Part shown: one piece after another, positions 29,159 to 37,704 of the stretch
Position numbering within the stretch: position 1 is the stretch's first letter
Layout of the letters: every line of letters begins with the position of its first letter
Origin: an uncultured Tateyamaria sp.
Lineage (GTDB): Bacteria > Pseudomonadota > Alphaproteobacteria > Rhodobacterales > Rhodobacteraceae
Direction of reading: 5' to 3'
Assembly (NCBI GenBank): GCA_905480645.1
Contig: CAJQRC010000037.1
Span: 44,357 to 108,356, forward strand
Length of the DNA: 64,000 nucleotides
Translations under genes and position numbers: made by a program
Notes under the pieces: generated by a model
Told to the model about the DNA's origin: nothing
Seen by the model: the letters and a program-made list of their open reading frames with translations, nothing else
The model's database searches: none

Positions 29159-30385
29159 TCATGGGCCAACACAGGCTATCTCATTTGTCTTTTGGGAAGC
29201 GATGCGGAAAAGGAGATTTATAGCCTCCAAATTTGTGAAGATTTCCATGTGATCAATACCATGCAACTCTTTGATATCGCATGAGCTATTGGGGCTCCAA
29301 CGCATGGGAGAGCGGTTCATTAAAGAACTATCACCGCCGTCACCATCAGCTGTGATGGGAAACATTTCACCGGAGGGTGAGATGTTATACCCGATGACTG
29401 TTGGAAGTCCGGTCCCGAATACAAAGCGTGTTGGAACAGGTAATGGTTCACCAAATGTGTCGCCAGATTGGAACCATGGCTGGGAGCTAAGCGAATATCT
29501 CCCAGTTGCCCTCGCCATGGCAATTGCACCTTGGTCCGTCAGAAGTCGAATTGTGTCAGCTGCGCTGTAGGTGGTGGTGCCAACCCGGTAGAGTACAGCG
29601 TCGCCATAGACACTGTGCTGCAGGTCAAGAGCCATCTGGCCAACCCAAGTTGGATCGACAGGTGAAGCGAATGACTCGTCTGGCTCCCAGTTCCAGCCTG
29701 GTGAAAAAGCCCAACTCGTGCAGTCGCTGCATCCTGAGAATTGACCGGCGAAGCTAAACAGACTGTGGACATGTTTTATAACCCATTTCTGATCGAGTGT
29801 TCGCAAAGCGTGCAGTGTCATGAGACACCCTTGGCTGTGACAGGCGAGTACAATTTTTTGCTGTTTTCTTTTGAATAATTTTGTTACCCGAGACTGAAGG
29901 TCAGTAGCAAATGTATTTTCACCTGGTGGATAGCGATAGTCGTATGGCGCACACATAAGAGTATCATCAACTTGCCAACCATGAGACGCCAGTTCTTCGA
30001 CCATACCGAGGTAGCGGGGGCACTCTTCCGCAAAGTTTTCACCGAAGGACACCGGTGCTACTTGGACACCATGCCAGTTGCGTGCAGCTCCGTTTTTGCT
30101 ATCAATCTCTAATGAAAGCCACTGCGCTACCTTGACAGAGGAACCTCGCGGCAACCCTGACCCAATTGAAAATTCGAGGCTTAGGATATCCGGGTTCATT
30201 ACTGGGACCAAGAAGTCAAAGGAAATTCCCTCTGGTTTGACATTAACGTGCAAAGTGCTCATGCCCAAACCAGGCGCAAAAACTATTGGTCGTTGGCTCT
30301 TTGTCTGACTAGGGCTCGCAGAGCAACCCAACGTTAGCAGAGCGGCGAAAGCGCAACTAACTACTGCGCGAATTAGGTATGCCAT
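29159..30385 (-). CDS. Exported lecithin:cholesterol acyltransferase-like (LCAT/PDAT family) enzyme
   Basis: Alpha/beta hydrolase of 408 residues with an N-terminal export signal (hydrophobic 3-20, then Cys21, possibly a lipoprotein, though the lipobox TLGC is not canonical). Features match the LCAT/PDAT family: VFAPGLG (35-41), APYDYRYPP, the nucleophile Ser184 in ACHSQGC, FGTGLPT, then ADGDGGDSS with the likely acid Asp349, and LHGIDHMEIF with His379. The last segments align well from memory with human LCAT (GLPT, DGDD, LHGIQH). The family moves acyl chains from phospholipid to an alcohol or hydrolyses phospholipid, and the real substrate is unknown. GAGGGGAG precedes the ATG. It sits among IS fragments, suggesting transfer. 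Confidence 0.8.
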   Translation of the reverse strand: MAYLIRAVVSCAFAALLTLGCSASPSQTKSQRPIVFAPGLGMSTLHVNVKPEGISFDFLVPVMNPDILSLEFSIGSGLPRGSSVKVAQWLSLEIDSKNGAARNWHGVQVAPVSFGENFAEECPRYLGMVEELASHGWQVDDTLMCAPYDYRYPPGENTFATDLQSRVTKLFKRKQQKIVLACHSQGCLMTLHALRTLDQKWVIKHVHSLFSFAGQFSGCSDCTSWAFSPGWNWEPDESFASPVDPTWVGQMALDLQHSVYGDAVLYRVGTTTYSAADTIRLLTDQGAIAMARATGRYSLSSQPWFQSGDTFGEPLPVPTRFVFGTGLPTVIGYNISPSGEMFPITADGDGGDSSLMNRSPMRWSPNSSCDIKELHGIDHMEIFTNLEAINLLFRIASQKTNEIACVGP

Positions 30386-30535
30386 TCACTCCCCTCAACT
30401 GGAATTAGGAGCCGGTCCACCGGGCCATCACCAATGTGGTTTGTCCCAGTGCTATGCCAAACCATAGGATGAACAAAGCTCCGTAATGTCGCCATCCGGC
30501 GGGTCAGATTTGAATGTATTGTCTCCGTCTTCATC

Positions 30536-30769
30536 TCATAAACACACAAACTCATAGGCATTTATGTAACCGTATATACGGTTTGGTATGTCTGTGAATG
30601 CAAAGATTTTTCTTATGACTGGCATTCCCAATGCTGTGTCAGGGGTCATCTCGGCTGTGGGTGCTGTGTGAACAACCAACCATTCTGGAGATTTTACATC
30701 TTCAGCAATAACACTGGAAGCAAAGTAGATAGCTGCTGGCATTGCGGCAAGCGTTTGTAGTAATTTCAT
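30536..30769 (-). CDS. Small exported protein, possibly truncated
   Basis: A 77-residue frame with a clear signal peptide (MKLLQTLAAMPAAIYFASS, cleavage near VIA-ED) and a short mature part I do not recognise. After its TGA the same frame stays open for 27 codons (DEDGDNTFKSDPPDGD...), a composition that looks coding, so the gene may once have been longer and now carries a nonsense mutation. It lies just upstream of the LCAT-like gene on the same strand and could share its transcript. Confidence 0.5.
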   Translation of the reverse strand: MKLLQTLAAMPAAIYFASSVIAEDVKSPEWLVVHTAPTAEMTPDTALGMPVIRKIFAFTDIPNRIYGYINAYEFVCL

Positions 30770-31227
30770 TGGGATTTTTCCTTAATCCACACCGATGATT
30801 TACAAGTAAGGCATCGACTAGAAAACCGTGCATCACATCTGGTCAGGTATCAAGTTGATTGGAAGGTTGTTAACAAAGACTTTGGACTTTAATAATTACT
30901 GATGGTTAGGCAGATTAAGGCATCCTCTGCCTAGCTAAACAGTTTCCCAGTTTGTTTAGCAACTTCCCAGTTTGTTTAGCAACCACAGTCTTTATAACCG
31001 CTATTCATGTTTGTCGTCTGCGCTTATGGGGCCAAATAGGATAATTTGACTTCATAGATGCTGATGTCAGACAGTGAGGCTGCGGAAACGACCATAACTG
31101 GTTAATTGAATGATACTGCCAGACCAATGAGAATAAATAATAGGGTGCTGGCAAAACCTAAACTTATGTGTCGGTGCTGTATGTCAGCTAGCAAAAATTT
31201 AGTGATAGTTTGAACAAAAGGTACAAA
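30770..31227. other. Intergenic region with short repeats
   Basis: A 458-bp stretch with no credible gene. It contains a tandem 20-bp duplication (30944-30983, listed separately). On the minus strand about 31102-31200 reads as a hydrophobic segment ending in a stop (SLGFASTLLFILIGLAVSF), possibly the last codons of a dead membrane-protein gene. This is too short to name. Confidence 0.45.
30944..30983. repeat. Two perfect 20-bp tandem repeats with an overlapping inverted repeat
   Basis: The unit TTCCCAGTTTGTTTAGCAAC occurs twice in a row without mismatch (30944-30963 and 30964-30983). Just upstream GCTAAAC (30934-30940) is the inverse of GTTTAGC inside each unit, so alternative small hairpins are possible. 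It lies in the non-coding DNA between the accessory patch and the SMP-30 gene. Confidence 0.85.
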
Positions 31228-32118
31228 ATGAAAGTAGAAATGGTAATTGACGCGAAAAACAAAGTTGGTGAAAGTATCGTTTGGGATAACCGAAAAAACG
31301 AACTTTACTGGATTGATATTATTGACCAAAAAATCCATTCCTACGATCCAGCTACAAAAGAACAAATGACATGGCAGACCCCTGATTTTGTCACTTCGAT
31401 TGGTCTTAGAAAAGACAGTGGGGCAATCGTAGGGTTGAAAAAACAATTAACCCTATGGAATTTTGATGGACATTTTATTCCTCTAGCCGAGATTGAACCC
31501 AGTTCCCCAGATAACCGACTAAATGAAGGTGTGGTCGGACCAGATGGCGCGTATTGGGTTGGCACGATGCAAAACAATATTAATGCTGATGGCACACCAA
31601 AGAACATCACAGCGTCCACCGGGCGGCTTTATCGATGTACAGCAGATGGGAGTGTCGTATCAGTTAGTGAAGATAAATTCGGAATTACTAACACATTCGT
31701 TTGGACGGATGACGGACGCCTGATAACTGCCGACACGCTTGAAAACGCTTTATACAGTTATAGGGTTAATATAACGGGAGGCGCCTTGTCAGATAAGAAA
31801 ATTATCCTCAAAGACTTTGATCGTGGCCTTCCCGATGGATCATGTAAGGATTCAGAAGGGTATATCTGGAACTGCCGAGTAGTCGGCGGATCATGTGTTG
31901 CGAGAGTTAGTGCAGAAGGGGTGGTTGAGCGAGTTATTGAACTCCCGTGTTCATGGCCAACCAGTTGTACATTTGGCGGACCAGACTTGAAAACTCTTTA
32001 TGTGACATCCGCACGTTTTACTATGGACAGCGCTCACCTGGTGGAGTTTCCACATGAAGGTGCATTAATGGCTGTTGATACAGGATTTACAGGAGTTTTA
32101 ACCAATAGATTTGGTTAA
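31228..32118 (+). CDS. SMP-30/gluconolactonase family sugar lactonase
   Basis: Predicted metal-dependent lactonase with a six-bladed beta-propeller, 296 residues. Conserved features are GESIVWD with the metal-ligand Glu near the N-terminus, the DNRLNEGVVGPDGAYWVGTM segment, TNTFVWTDDGR with a ligand Asn, and the RGLPDGSCKDSEGYIWN segment with the catalytic Asp. The closest roles are gluconolactone- or other sugar-lactone hydrolysis. The ATG at 31228 has AAAAGG 6 nt upstream, and a TTG at 31210 was rejected. No sugar dehydrogenase or transporter is adjacent, so the pathway is not shown by context. Confidence 0.88.
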   Translation: MKVEMVIDAKNKVGESIVWDNRKNELYWIDIIDQKIHSYDPATKEQMTWQTPDFVTSIGLRKDSGAIVGLKKQLTLWNFDGHFIPLAEIEPSSPDNRLNEGVVGPDGAYWVGTMQNNINADGTPKNITASTGRLYRCTADGSVVSVSEDKFGITNTFVWTDDGRLITADTLENALYSYRVNITGGALSDKKIILKDFDRGLPDGSCKDSEGYIWNCRVVGGSCVARVSAEGVVERVIELPCSWPTSCTFGGPDLKTLYVTSARFTMDSAHLVEFPHEGALMAVDTGFTGVLTNRFG

Positions 32119-32383
32119 ATTTATTATCACATCAGTAGCCACAAAAGTTGGTAAATGATGTGGGGGCGAGAGTGGAGGCCAAATAGCAACTTTTTTAGAT
32201 TAAAACAAATTATGGAAAGATGATTTTCTCAAATGTCTCTACGGTTGAACTTAAAAATATACACCTAAAACCCCAGCTATGTCAGGCGTACTTTTGGTAG
32301 GTTTTGACGCCTTCCAACAAATCTAAATTCTATTCCCAGTTATGGTTTGCGGAGCGCAAGTTAATTTTTCCGTGCGTTCTAGA

Positions 32384-34399
32384 TCAGAGCATAGCTTTGG
32401 CTTTTATTACAACTGCATGTGCTGTGATTGCAAACTGTTCGTAAAGAATATCTGCTGGCGCAGATGCTCCAAAGGCATTCATCCCAACGAAATCAGCCTT
32501 TGCTGATTTTCCACGTTCATCCAATAACCAGCGATCCCAACCTTGACGAACAGCGGCCTCTATACCTATTCGAACAGGACCGGCTGGAAGCACTCGACGC
32601 CGATATTTATCATCTTGAGCAGCAAATAACTCCATGCATGGCATTGAAACTACGCGGCAGCCAATTTCATCCTCTTGCAGAAGGCTACGAGCTTTAAGCG
32701 CAATGCTCACTTCAGAGCCGGTTGCAATTAAAATTACCTGACGTTTACCTTCTGATTCAGCAATAACGTACGCCCCTTTGGCAGACATGTTCTTAAGTGT
32801 ATGCTCAGTCCTTACAGTTGGCAGGTTCTGCCGGGTCAGAGATAGTACTGATGGAGTTGTATTTGAGGATAGCGCTATCTCCCAAGCTTCCGCTGTTTCT
32901 ACTCCATCGGCAGGTCTAAACACGTTCGTATTTGGTGTGGCCCGACTGATGGCAAGATGTTCGACTGGTTGGTGGGTGGGTCCGTCTTCCCCCAAGCCAA
33001 TACTGTCATGGGTCATCACAAATACAGTAGGAATTTTCATCAAAGCAGCTAGCCGCATTGCTGGCCGTGCATAGTCGGTAAAACACATAAATGTGCCTCC
33101 ATAAGGCCTAAGCCCCCCATGCAGCACCATACCATTCATTGCAGCCGCCATCCCGTGTTCACGAATGCCCCAATAAACGTATCTTCCGCCACGATTATTT
33201 ACATCAAAAACGCCTAAATCCGCTGTTTTAGTATTGTTTGAGCCAGTCAAATCTGCAGATCCACCTATATTTTCTGGCATAATAGGATTTACAGCCTGCA
33301 GCACTTTTTCGGAGGCGGCTCGAGTAGCCAGCTTTGGTGCTGTTTCAGATATACCCTTTTTAAAAGCTTTCAGTGTAACGGAAAACTTTTTGGGCATATC
33401 GCCAGCAATAACTCTATTAAATTGTTTTTGTTTTGCGCTCGGTAAGCTTGAAAAACGTGTCTCCCAAGCTTTTCTTTCTTCTTTACCTCTTAAGCCGATA
33501 TCTAGCCAAGCTGATTTTACATCAGCTGGTATTTCAAATAAATTGGTCGTCCAACCGTAGGCAGCTTTTGCATCTGCTATCTGTTTGTCGTCCGTAAGTG
33601 CGCCATGACCTTTAGACGTATCTTGTGCTGCATGACCGAGTGCTATGTGTGTTTTACACGCGATCATAGTAGGTTTATTCTGATTTTTGGCTTGAATAAT
33701 CGCCAAATCAATAGCTTTTGGATCGTGCCCATCAATTTCAATCACTGCCCAACCTGCAGACTCAAACCTTAAAACTTGATTGGAGCTATCAGACAATGAC
33801 ACCGGTCCATCAATTGTAATGTCATTATTATCCCAGAAAACGATCAATTTACTCAATTGGTGACGTCCGGCGATACTAATAGCTTCCTGGCTTACACCTT
33901 CCATAAGGCAGCCGTCCCCTGCAATCACGTAAGTCATGTGGTCAACAACTTGTTTGCCATAGTTAGCGCTCATAATTTCTTCAGCCATGGCAAAACCAAC
34001 CGCGTTGGCAATACCTTGGCCAAGGGGGCCAGTTGTTGTTTCTATACCGGCAGCATGACCATATTCTGGATGACCAGCAGTAATTGAACCCCATTGGCGA
34101 AAGTTTTTAATCTGCTCTAAAGTCATATCTTGATAACCTGTTAGGTGCAGGATTGAATAAAGCAGCATAGATCCATGGCCTGCGGACAGTATGAAACGAT
34201 CTCTATCGGACCAACGTGGTGTAGAGGCGTCAAATTTAAGATGTTTTTCAAACAACACGGTGGCAACATCTGCCATGCCCATGGGCATTCCAGAGTGCCC
34301 AGAGTTTGCTGTTGCTACAGCATCCAGAGTTAGAGCCCGAATGGCCGTTGCTTTGGACCAGTGTCCTGGATGGGCGATACGAAGAGCTGTCAAATCCAC
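32384..34399 (-). CDS. tkt: Transketolase
   Basis: Thiamine-diphosphate enzyme that transfers two-carbon units in the pentose phosphate pathway. The 671 residues contain ThDP-binding [13 protein letters not shown] with the [10 protein letters not shown] segment (the GDG..N motif), [16 protein letters not shown] near residue 100, and [17 protein letters not shown] in the pyrimidine domain. Start choice: GTG at 34399 ([14 protein letters not shown]), because AAAGGA sits 7 nt upstream and homologues start with this sequence. An ATG at 34441 would add 14 unsupported residues. Divergent from the zapA pair. Confidence 0.95.
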   Translation of the reverse strand: MDLTALRIAHPGHWSKATAIRALTLDAVATANSGHSGMPMGMADVATVLFEKHLKFDASTPRWSDRDRFILSAGHGSMLLYSILHLTGYQDMTLEQIKNFRQWGSITAGHPEYGHAAGIETTTGPLGQGIANAVGFAMAEEIMSANYGKQVVDHMTYVIAGDGCLMEGVSQEAISIAGRHQLSKLIVFWDNNDITIDGPVSLSDSSNQVLRFESAGWAVIEIDGHDPKAIDLAIIQAKNQNKPTMIACKTHIALGHAAQDTSKGHGALTDDKQIADAKAAYGWTTNLFEIPADVKSAWLDIGLRGKEERKAWETRFSSLPSAKQKQFNRVIAGDMPKKFSVTLKAFKKGISETAPKLATRAASEKVLQAVNPIMPENIGGSADLTGSNNTKTADLGVFDVNNRGGRYVYWGIREHGMAAAMNGMVLHGGLRPYGGTFMCFTDYARPAMRLAALMKIPTVFVMTHDSIGLGEDGPTHQPVEHLAISRATPNTNVFRPADGVETAEAWEIALSSNTTPSVLSLTRQNLPTVRTEHTLKNMSAKGAYVIAESEGKRQVILIATGSEVSIALKARSLLQEDEIGCRVVSMPCMELFAAQDDKYRRRVLPAGPVRIGIEAAVRQGWDRWLLDERGKSAKADFVGMNAFGASAPADILYEQFAITAHAVVIKAKAML

Positions 34400-34684
34400 A
34401 AAAACGTCCTTTGAATAGTATTTTGCTAGTGTGCATAGCACTCAACAGTTAAAGATCAAGTTTCTGCTAACATAAAAAAGCCACCATTTTTTTTTAATTG
34501 TATCTACGCATGCAATTTAAGTAATTTGTAGTGAGAGACAGACTTAAAAGCGATTGATCGCAAAAGGGGCGCAATTGTTTTATTCATTGGCTAAAATACA
34601 CTCAGTCTTACTGACTATACGATTCGCTGATCAAAGTAGTATTGATTTTAAATTTAATAAGTGACTCGAGGGATGGGCAAAAGT

Positions 34685-35176
34685 ATGAGCAACATAGATG
34701 AGTTGCAGCGACGTATTACAGCAGCAATAGATAGAATTGCTAATGGCATTAGTAATGCGGGTGGCAAAACTAGTAGTGAAAATCAGGTAATGGCCGCGGC
34801 ATTGGACGATGAAAAGCTAGCTAATGCGCAGCTTACAGAAAGAGTGCGCAATCTCAAATCTCGTTATGATAGTACTTTGCTGGACATTCAGAAAAAGACG
34901 GATGCAGCGGATGAACGCGTATCAGTTCTTGATCTTGAGTTACAAAGGATGCGCAAATCGAATGATCAGTTACGGCAGTCAAATAGTGACTTACGAAAAG
35001 CAAATGAGGAGGGTGTCGGTGAACCTGATTTAATTAATAAGTCAATGCTAGCGGAAATTGAGTCACTGCGCGCGGCTCGTGCTGCTGACGTAGCAGAAGC
35101 TAATATTATCTTAGGCGCTTTGACGCCTTTGCTTGATCAAGTGGACAACGTGCAAGAGGAGGGTTCTGATGCCTGA
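34685..35176 (+). CDS. Coiled-coil protein upstream of ZapA (ZauP-like)
   Basis: A 163-residue, highly charged, almost wholly helical protein. Residues about 45-115 form a long coiled coil (LTERVRNLKSRYDSTLLDI..., then QLRQSNSDLRKANEE). In Caulobacter a coiled-coil protein of this kind, ZauP, is encoded directly upstream of zapA and acts with it on FtsZ organisation. The same arrangement is seen here, with an 8-bp overlap into zapA. The start at 34685 (MSNIDELQRRITAA) is preferred over the GTG at 34661. Assignment is by position and structure, not by a diagnostic motif. Confidence 0.72.
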   Translation: MSNIDELQRRITAAIDRIANGISNAGGKTSSENQVMAAALDDEKLANAQLTERVRNLKSRYDSTLLDIQKKTDAADERVSVLDLELQRMRKSNDQLRQSNSDLRKANEEGVGEPDLINKSMLAEIESLRAARAADVAEANIILGALTPLLDQVDNVQEEGSDA

Positions 35177-35561
35177 GGTGACAATTACTATTGGTGGACG
35201 CCAGTTCTCGGTTGCTTGTCAAGAAGGAGAGGAAAGCTATCTGCATACTGCTGCTAAAATGTTGGATGATGAGGTACAAGTTCTTTCTGAACAAGTTGGT
35301 AGAATGCCCGAATCCCGAATGCTTTTGATGGCGGGTTTAATGTTGGCAGATAAAACTGCCGGCGTTGAAGATAGGATTACTGAGGTTCAGGGCCAGCTTA
35401 GGGACCGAGATGCCGAGATAGAGGGTTTAAAAACCATTAGTGCTCCAGAACCCGAACGGATTGAAATCCCTGTTGTGCCTCAATCCGTTACTGAAACATT
35501 GGCTGAACTGGCAGCGCGGGCCGAAGCTTTAGCGGCGGAGGTTGAAGAAAATTCCAGTTGA
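35169..35561 (+). CDS. zapA: Cell division protein ZapA
   Basis: ZapA binds and cross-links FtsZ filaments at the Z-ring. The 130 residues show the ZapA head (MPEVTITIGGRQFSVACQEG with ESYLHTAAKMLDDEV) followed by a coiled coil (about 60-85) and a variable acidic tail. The frame is open upstream, but the ATG at 35169 has a strong site, AGAGGAGGG, a few bases before it and overlaps the upstream coiled-coil gene by 8 bp, so translation is probably coupled. Confidence 0.9.
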   Translation: MPEVTITIGGRQFSVACQEGEESYLHTAAKMLDDEVQVLSEQVGRMPESRMLLMAGLMLADKTAGVEDRITEVQGQLRDRDAEIEGLKTISAPEPERIEIPVVPQSVTETLAELAARAEALAAEVEENSS

Positions 35562-35654
35562 TTAAACGCAGGTAAGCCGTAAAATATACTGCGTGGTCGA
35601 CTAATTTTATTATTCCATCAAATTTTAAATCCTCAATAATAAAATTGCCATCAA

Positions 35655-36017
35655 TTAGCCATTGGCCTCGCGAATTTTGTCCGCGGCGTCCTTGTCATAA
35701 ACAACGCCATTTTCATTGAATAATGTATCTAGCTCACCCGATAGCATCATTTCTGTAATGATATCGCATCCGCCGACAAACTCACCTTTTACGTACAGTT
35801 GAGGAATTGTAGGCCAATCTGAAAACTCTTTGATGCCAGATCTTACAGTTTCATCTGCCAATACGTTGACGTCGGCGAAGTCGACCGCCATGTAATTGAG
35901 CACGCCAGCGACCCTGCTGGAAAACCCGCATTGTGGCATTGATTTGGTGCCCTTCATAAATAAGACCACATCATTGGATGTGATTGTATCAGATATGATT
36001 GCATGGGATTCGGTCAT
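35655..36017 (-). CDS. grxD: Monothiol glutaredoxin, CGFS type
   Basis: Carries and transfers [2Fe-2S] clusters bound with glutathione. The 120 residues have the active site MPQCGFSSR with Cys30, then [19 protein letters not shown]. The ATG at 36017 starts MTESHAII, typical of the family, and upstream in-frame codons lie inside the preceding gene. It is the third gene of a tight minus-strand cluster, bolA then an unknown gene then grxD, with 1 bp separating it from the unknown ORF. BolA and CGFS glutaredoxins form cluster-bridged heterodimers in iron signalling, so the cluster makes biochemical sense. Confidence 0.95.
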   Translation of the reverse strand: MTESHAIISDTITSNDVVLFMKGTKSMPQCGFSSRVAGVLNYMAVDFADVNVLADETVRSGIKEFSDWPTIPQLYVKGEFVGGCDIITEMMLSGELDTLFNENGVVYDKDAADKIREANG

Positions 36018-36018
36018 A

Positions 36019-36330
36019 TTAGTGGTCTTTCTTGTTATAGGCCCGGTGATAATGCACCGCGTAGGTTTCATCTTCGGGCATTGGTTCGACATAAGTATTA
36101 GAGCAAGCCGCGAAAACACCTAAATGCCCTGGTATAACGAGCGGAGCGTTTTCTAAAGTATTATTCTCACGTGCCACTCGATTAAACATTTTTAAATCTG
36201 TTGATTCCATACCCAATGGTTTGACTATGTTCTGTCCTAATTTTTCTCTTGCAGGCCGTCGCAATGTCAAAGGTCTGCGTGGACCTTTTCTAAATGGGTA
36301 TGCAAGCACCTGCAAAAGTGATTTCATCAT
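36019..36330 (-). CDS. Small protein of unknown function between bolA and grxD
   Basis: A 103-residue, basic protein I do not recognise. The first half is Arg/Pro-rich ([18 protein letters not shown]), and the second half contains [24 protein letters not shown] and several His/Tyr residues near the end (YAVHYHRAY). It overlaps bolA by 4 bp (ATGA) and ends 1 bp before grxD, so it is translated from the same message. That is the best argument that it is real. Its His and Cys residues would allow metal binding, but nothing shows it. Confidence 0.6.
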   Translation of the reverse strand: MMKSLLQVLAYPFRKGPRRPLTLRRPAREKLGQNIVKPLGMESTDLKMFNRVARENNTLENAPLVIPGHLGVFAACSNTYVEPMPEDETYAVHYHRAYNKKDH

Positions 36331-36566
36331 GGTGCTTTCGTTGTCAACGCTAATGCGTGCAATTCACCATTACTTCCATCCATTTTACCCTTTAATGCTT
36401 TAGTAACTGCTCGGTGTTGTTGAACACGATTCATACCCTTAAATGACATATCAACTACTTCAGCGGAATAATGGTTCCCGTCACCGCGCAAGTCGGTAAT
36501 AGTGATTTTTGCTTTTGGGAAACTTTCTCGGATCATATCTTCGATCTCTTGGGCTAGCATAGGCAT
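36327..36566 (-). CDS. bolA: BolA family protein
   Basis: Partner of monothiol glutaredoxins in iron-sulfur trafficking and iron-dependent regulation. The 79 residues read MPMLAQEIEDMIRESFPKAKI, GDGNHYSAEVV, then FKGMNRVQQHRAVTKALKG and HALALTT. The conserved His residues that share cluster ligation with glutaredoxin are present. The start at 36566 (or the ATG two codons on) matches family length. The reading frame upstream to 36623 is not supported. First gene of the bolA-unknown-grxD cluster. Confidence 0.93.
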   Translation of the reverse strand: MPMLAQEIEDMIRESFPKAKITITDLRGDGNHYSAEVVDMSFKGMNRVQQHRAVTKALKGKMDGSNGELHALALTTKAP

Positions 36567-36738
36567 AAGAATAGTCTCCAATATACATTTCCTAGATTTA
36601 GGGCGTGAGGGGGTCAGGTGCAAGGGTTAGGATTTTAGGGTACGAAAAATCTGCTGCTCTCCACTTGGTGGGTTGTCATTCCTGCAGTCACAGTATTACG
36701 TTTTTATTAAATCATTTTACACTTTAAAGGCTTGTCTT

Positions 36739-37704
36739 ATGAATATGGAAACAGCCCCTGAACAAGCGCTTGCTTGGCATAAATCTGGTTTGGGCGCAGT
36801 CATTGCGACAGTGATCGAGACATGGGGTAGTGCACCGCGACGGGTAGGCGCACAGTTGGTTGTGTCCGGCACTGGAGAAATGATGGGATCTGTGTCTGGT
36901 GGATGCGTTGAAGGCGCAGTTGTAGTTGAGGCGATTGATGCATTAGCTGATGGTAGTTCACGGGTGTTGGAATATGGGATAAGTGATGACGAAGCTTTTT
37001 CTGTTGGGTTGGCTTGTGGGGGAAAAATTCGAATTTTAGTTGAACCCGTGGGAATAGAGATGCCGGTTGAAATGCTTGAGGCGTTGGTTGCGGCGCGTAC
37101 TTTGCGTCAAAAAGTGGCTTATGTTGTGAATTTACATGACTGGACCAGGCATCTTACTGATGGTGGTTTTGCAGGCCGGTTTTCCCATGACCTAAGTGGT
37201 GTTGAGCCCGATGGTATAACTTTTGTAACCATTCACAATCCTCCCTTGCGACTTGCTATAGTAGGTGCAGTGCACATCGCTCAAGCGTTAGTGCCCATGT
37301 CTCGATTAGTAGGATATGATCCAGTTATTATTGACCCGCGTGAGGCATTCGGCTCAGAGGTGCGCTTTCCTGGAGAAAGATTGTTGAACGAATGGCCGGA
37401 TGATGCTCTTAACGAGATCGCAATAGATGCGCGAACAGCAGTAGTCTTGCTGACGCACGATCCAAAATTAGATGATCCCGCCCTTCATGTGGCATTAAAT
37501 TCTGAGTCTTTTTACATCGGGGCTCTTGGCTCGAAACGCACTCATGCCCAGCGGGTTGAAAGGCTAACAAAATCTGGGTTCTCAATTGAGAGTATTGGTC
37601 GCATTAAGGGGCCTATTGGTCTGGATATTGCTGCGGCTAGCCCTGCGGAAATTGCAGTTTCTATAGCGGGACAAATGATACAAACACTAAGGTGTAGCGA
37701 ATGA
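36739..37704 (+). CDS. XdhC/CoxI family molybdenum hydroxylase maturation factor
   Basis: XdhC/CoxI proteins bind molybdenum cofactor and help deliver the sulfurated form to molybdenum hydroxylases. The 321 residues contain both family parts: an N-terminal domain with WGSAPRRVGAQLVVSG, GSVSGGCVEGAV and CGGKIRILVEP, and a C-terminal Rossmann-type domain with LAIVGAVHIAQAL and YIGALGSKRTHAQRVERL. The stop overlaps the next start by 4 bp (ATGA). It heads the run that leads to coxSLM and so probably serves that enzyme. The start could be 36739 or the ATG at 36745. Confidence 0.9.
   Translation: MNMETAPEQALAWHKSGLGAVIATVIETWGSAPRRVGAQLVVSGTGEMMGSVSGGCVEGAVVVEAIDALADGSSRVLEYGISDDEAFSVGLACGGKIRILVEPVGIEMPVEMLEALVAARTLRQKVAYVVNLHDWTRHLTDGGFAGRFSHDLSGVEPDGITFVTIHNPPLRLAIVGAVHIAQALVPMSRLVGYDPVIIDPREAFGSEVRFPGERLLNEWPDDALNEIAIDARTAVVLLTHDPKLDDPALHVALNSESFYIGALGSKRTHAQRVERLTKSGFSIESIGRIKGPIGLDIAAASPAEIAVSIAGQMIQTLRCSE

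Noticed and set aside
31102..31446. 114-codon minus-strand frame including a hydrophobic C-terminus
   Set aside because: Most of it is antisense to the SMP-30 gene. Only the last 30 or so codons lie outside, and these are too short to name.
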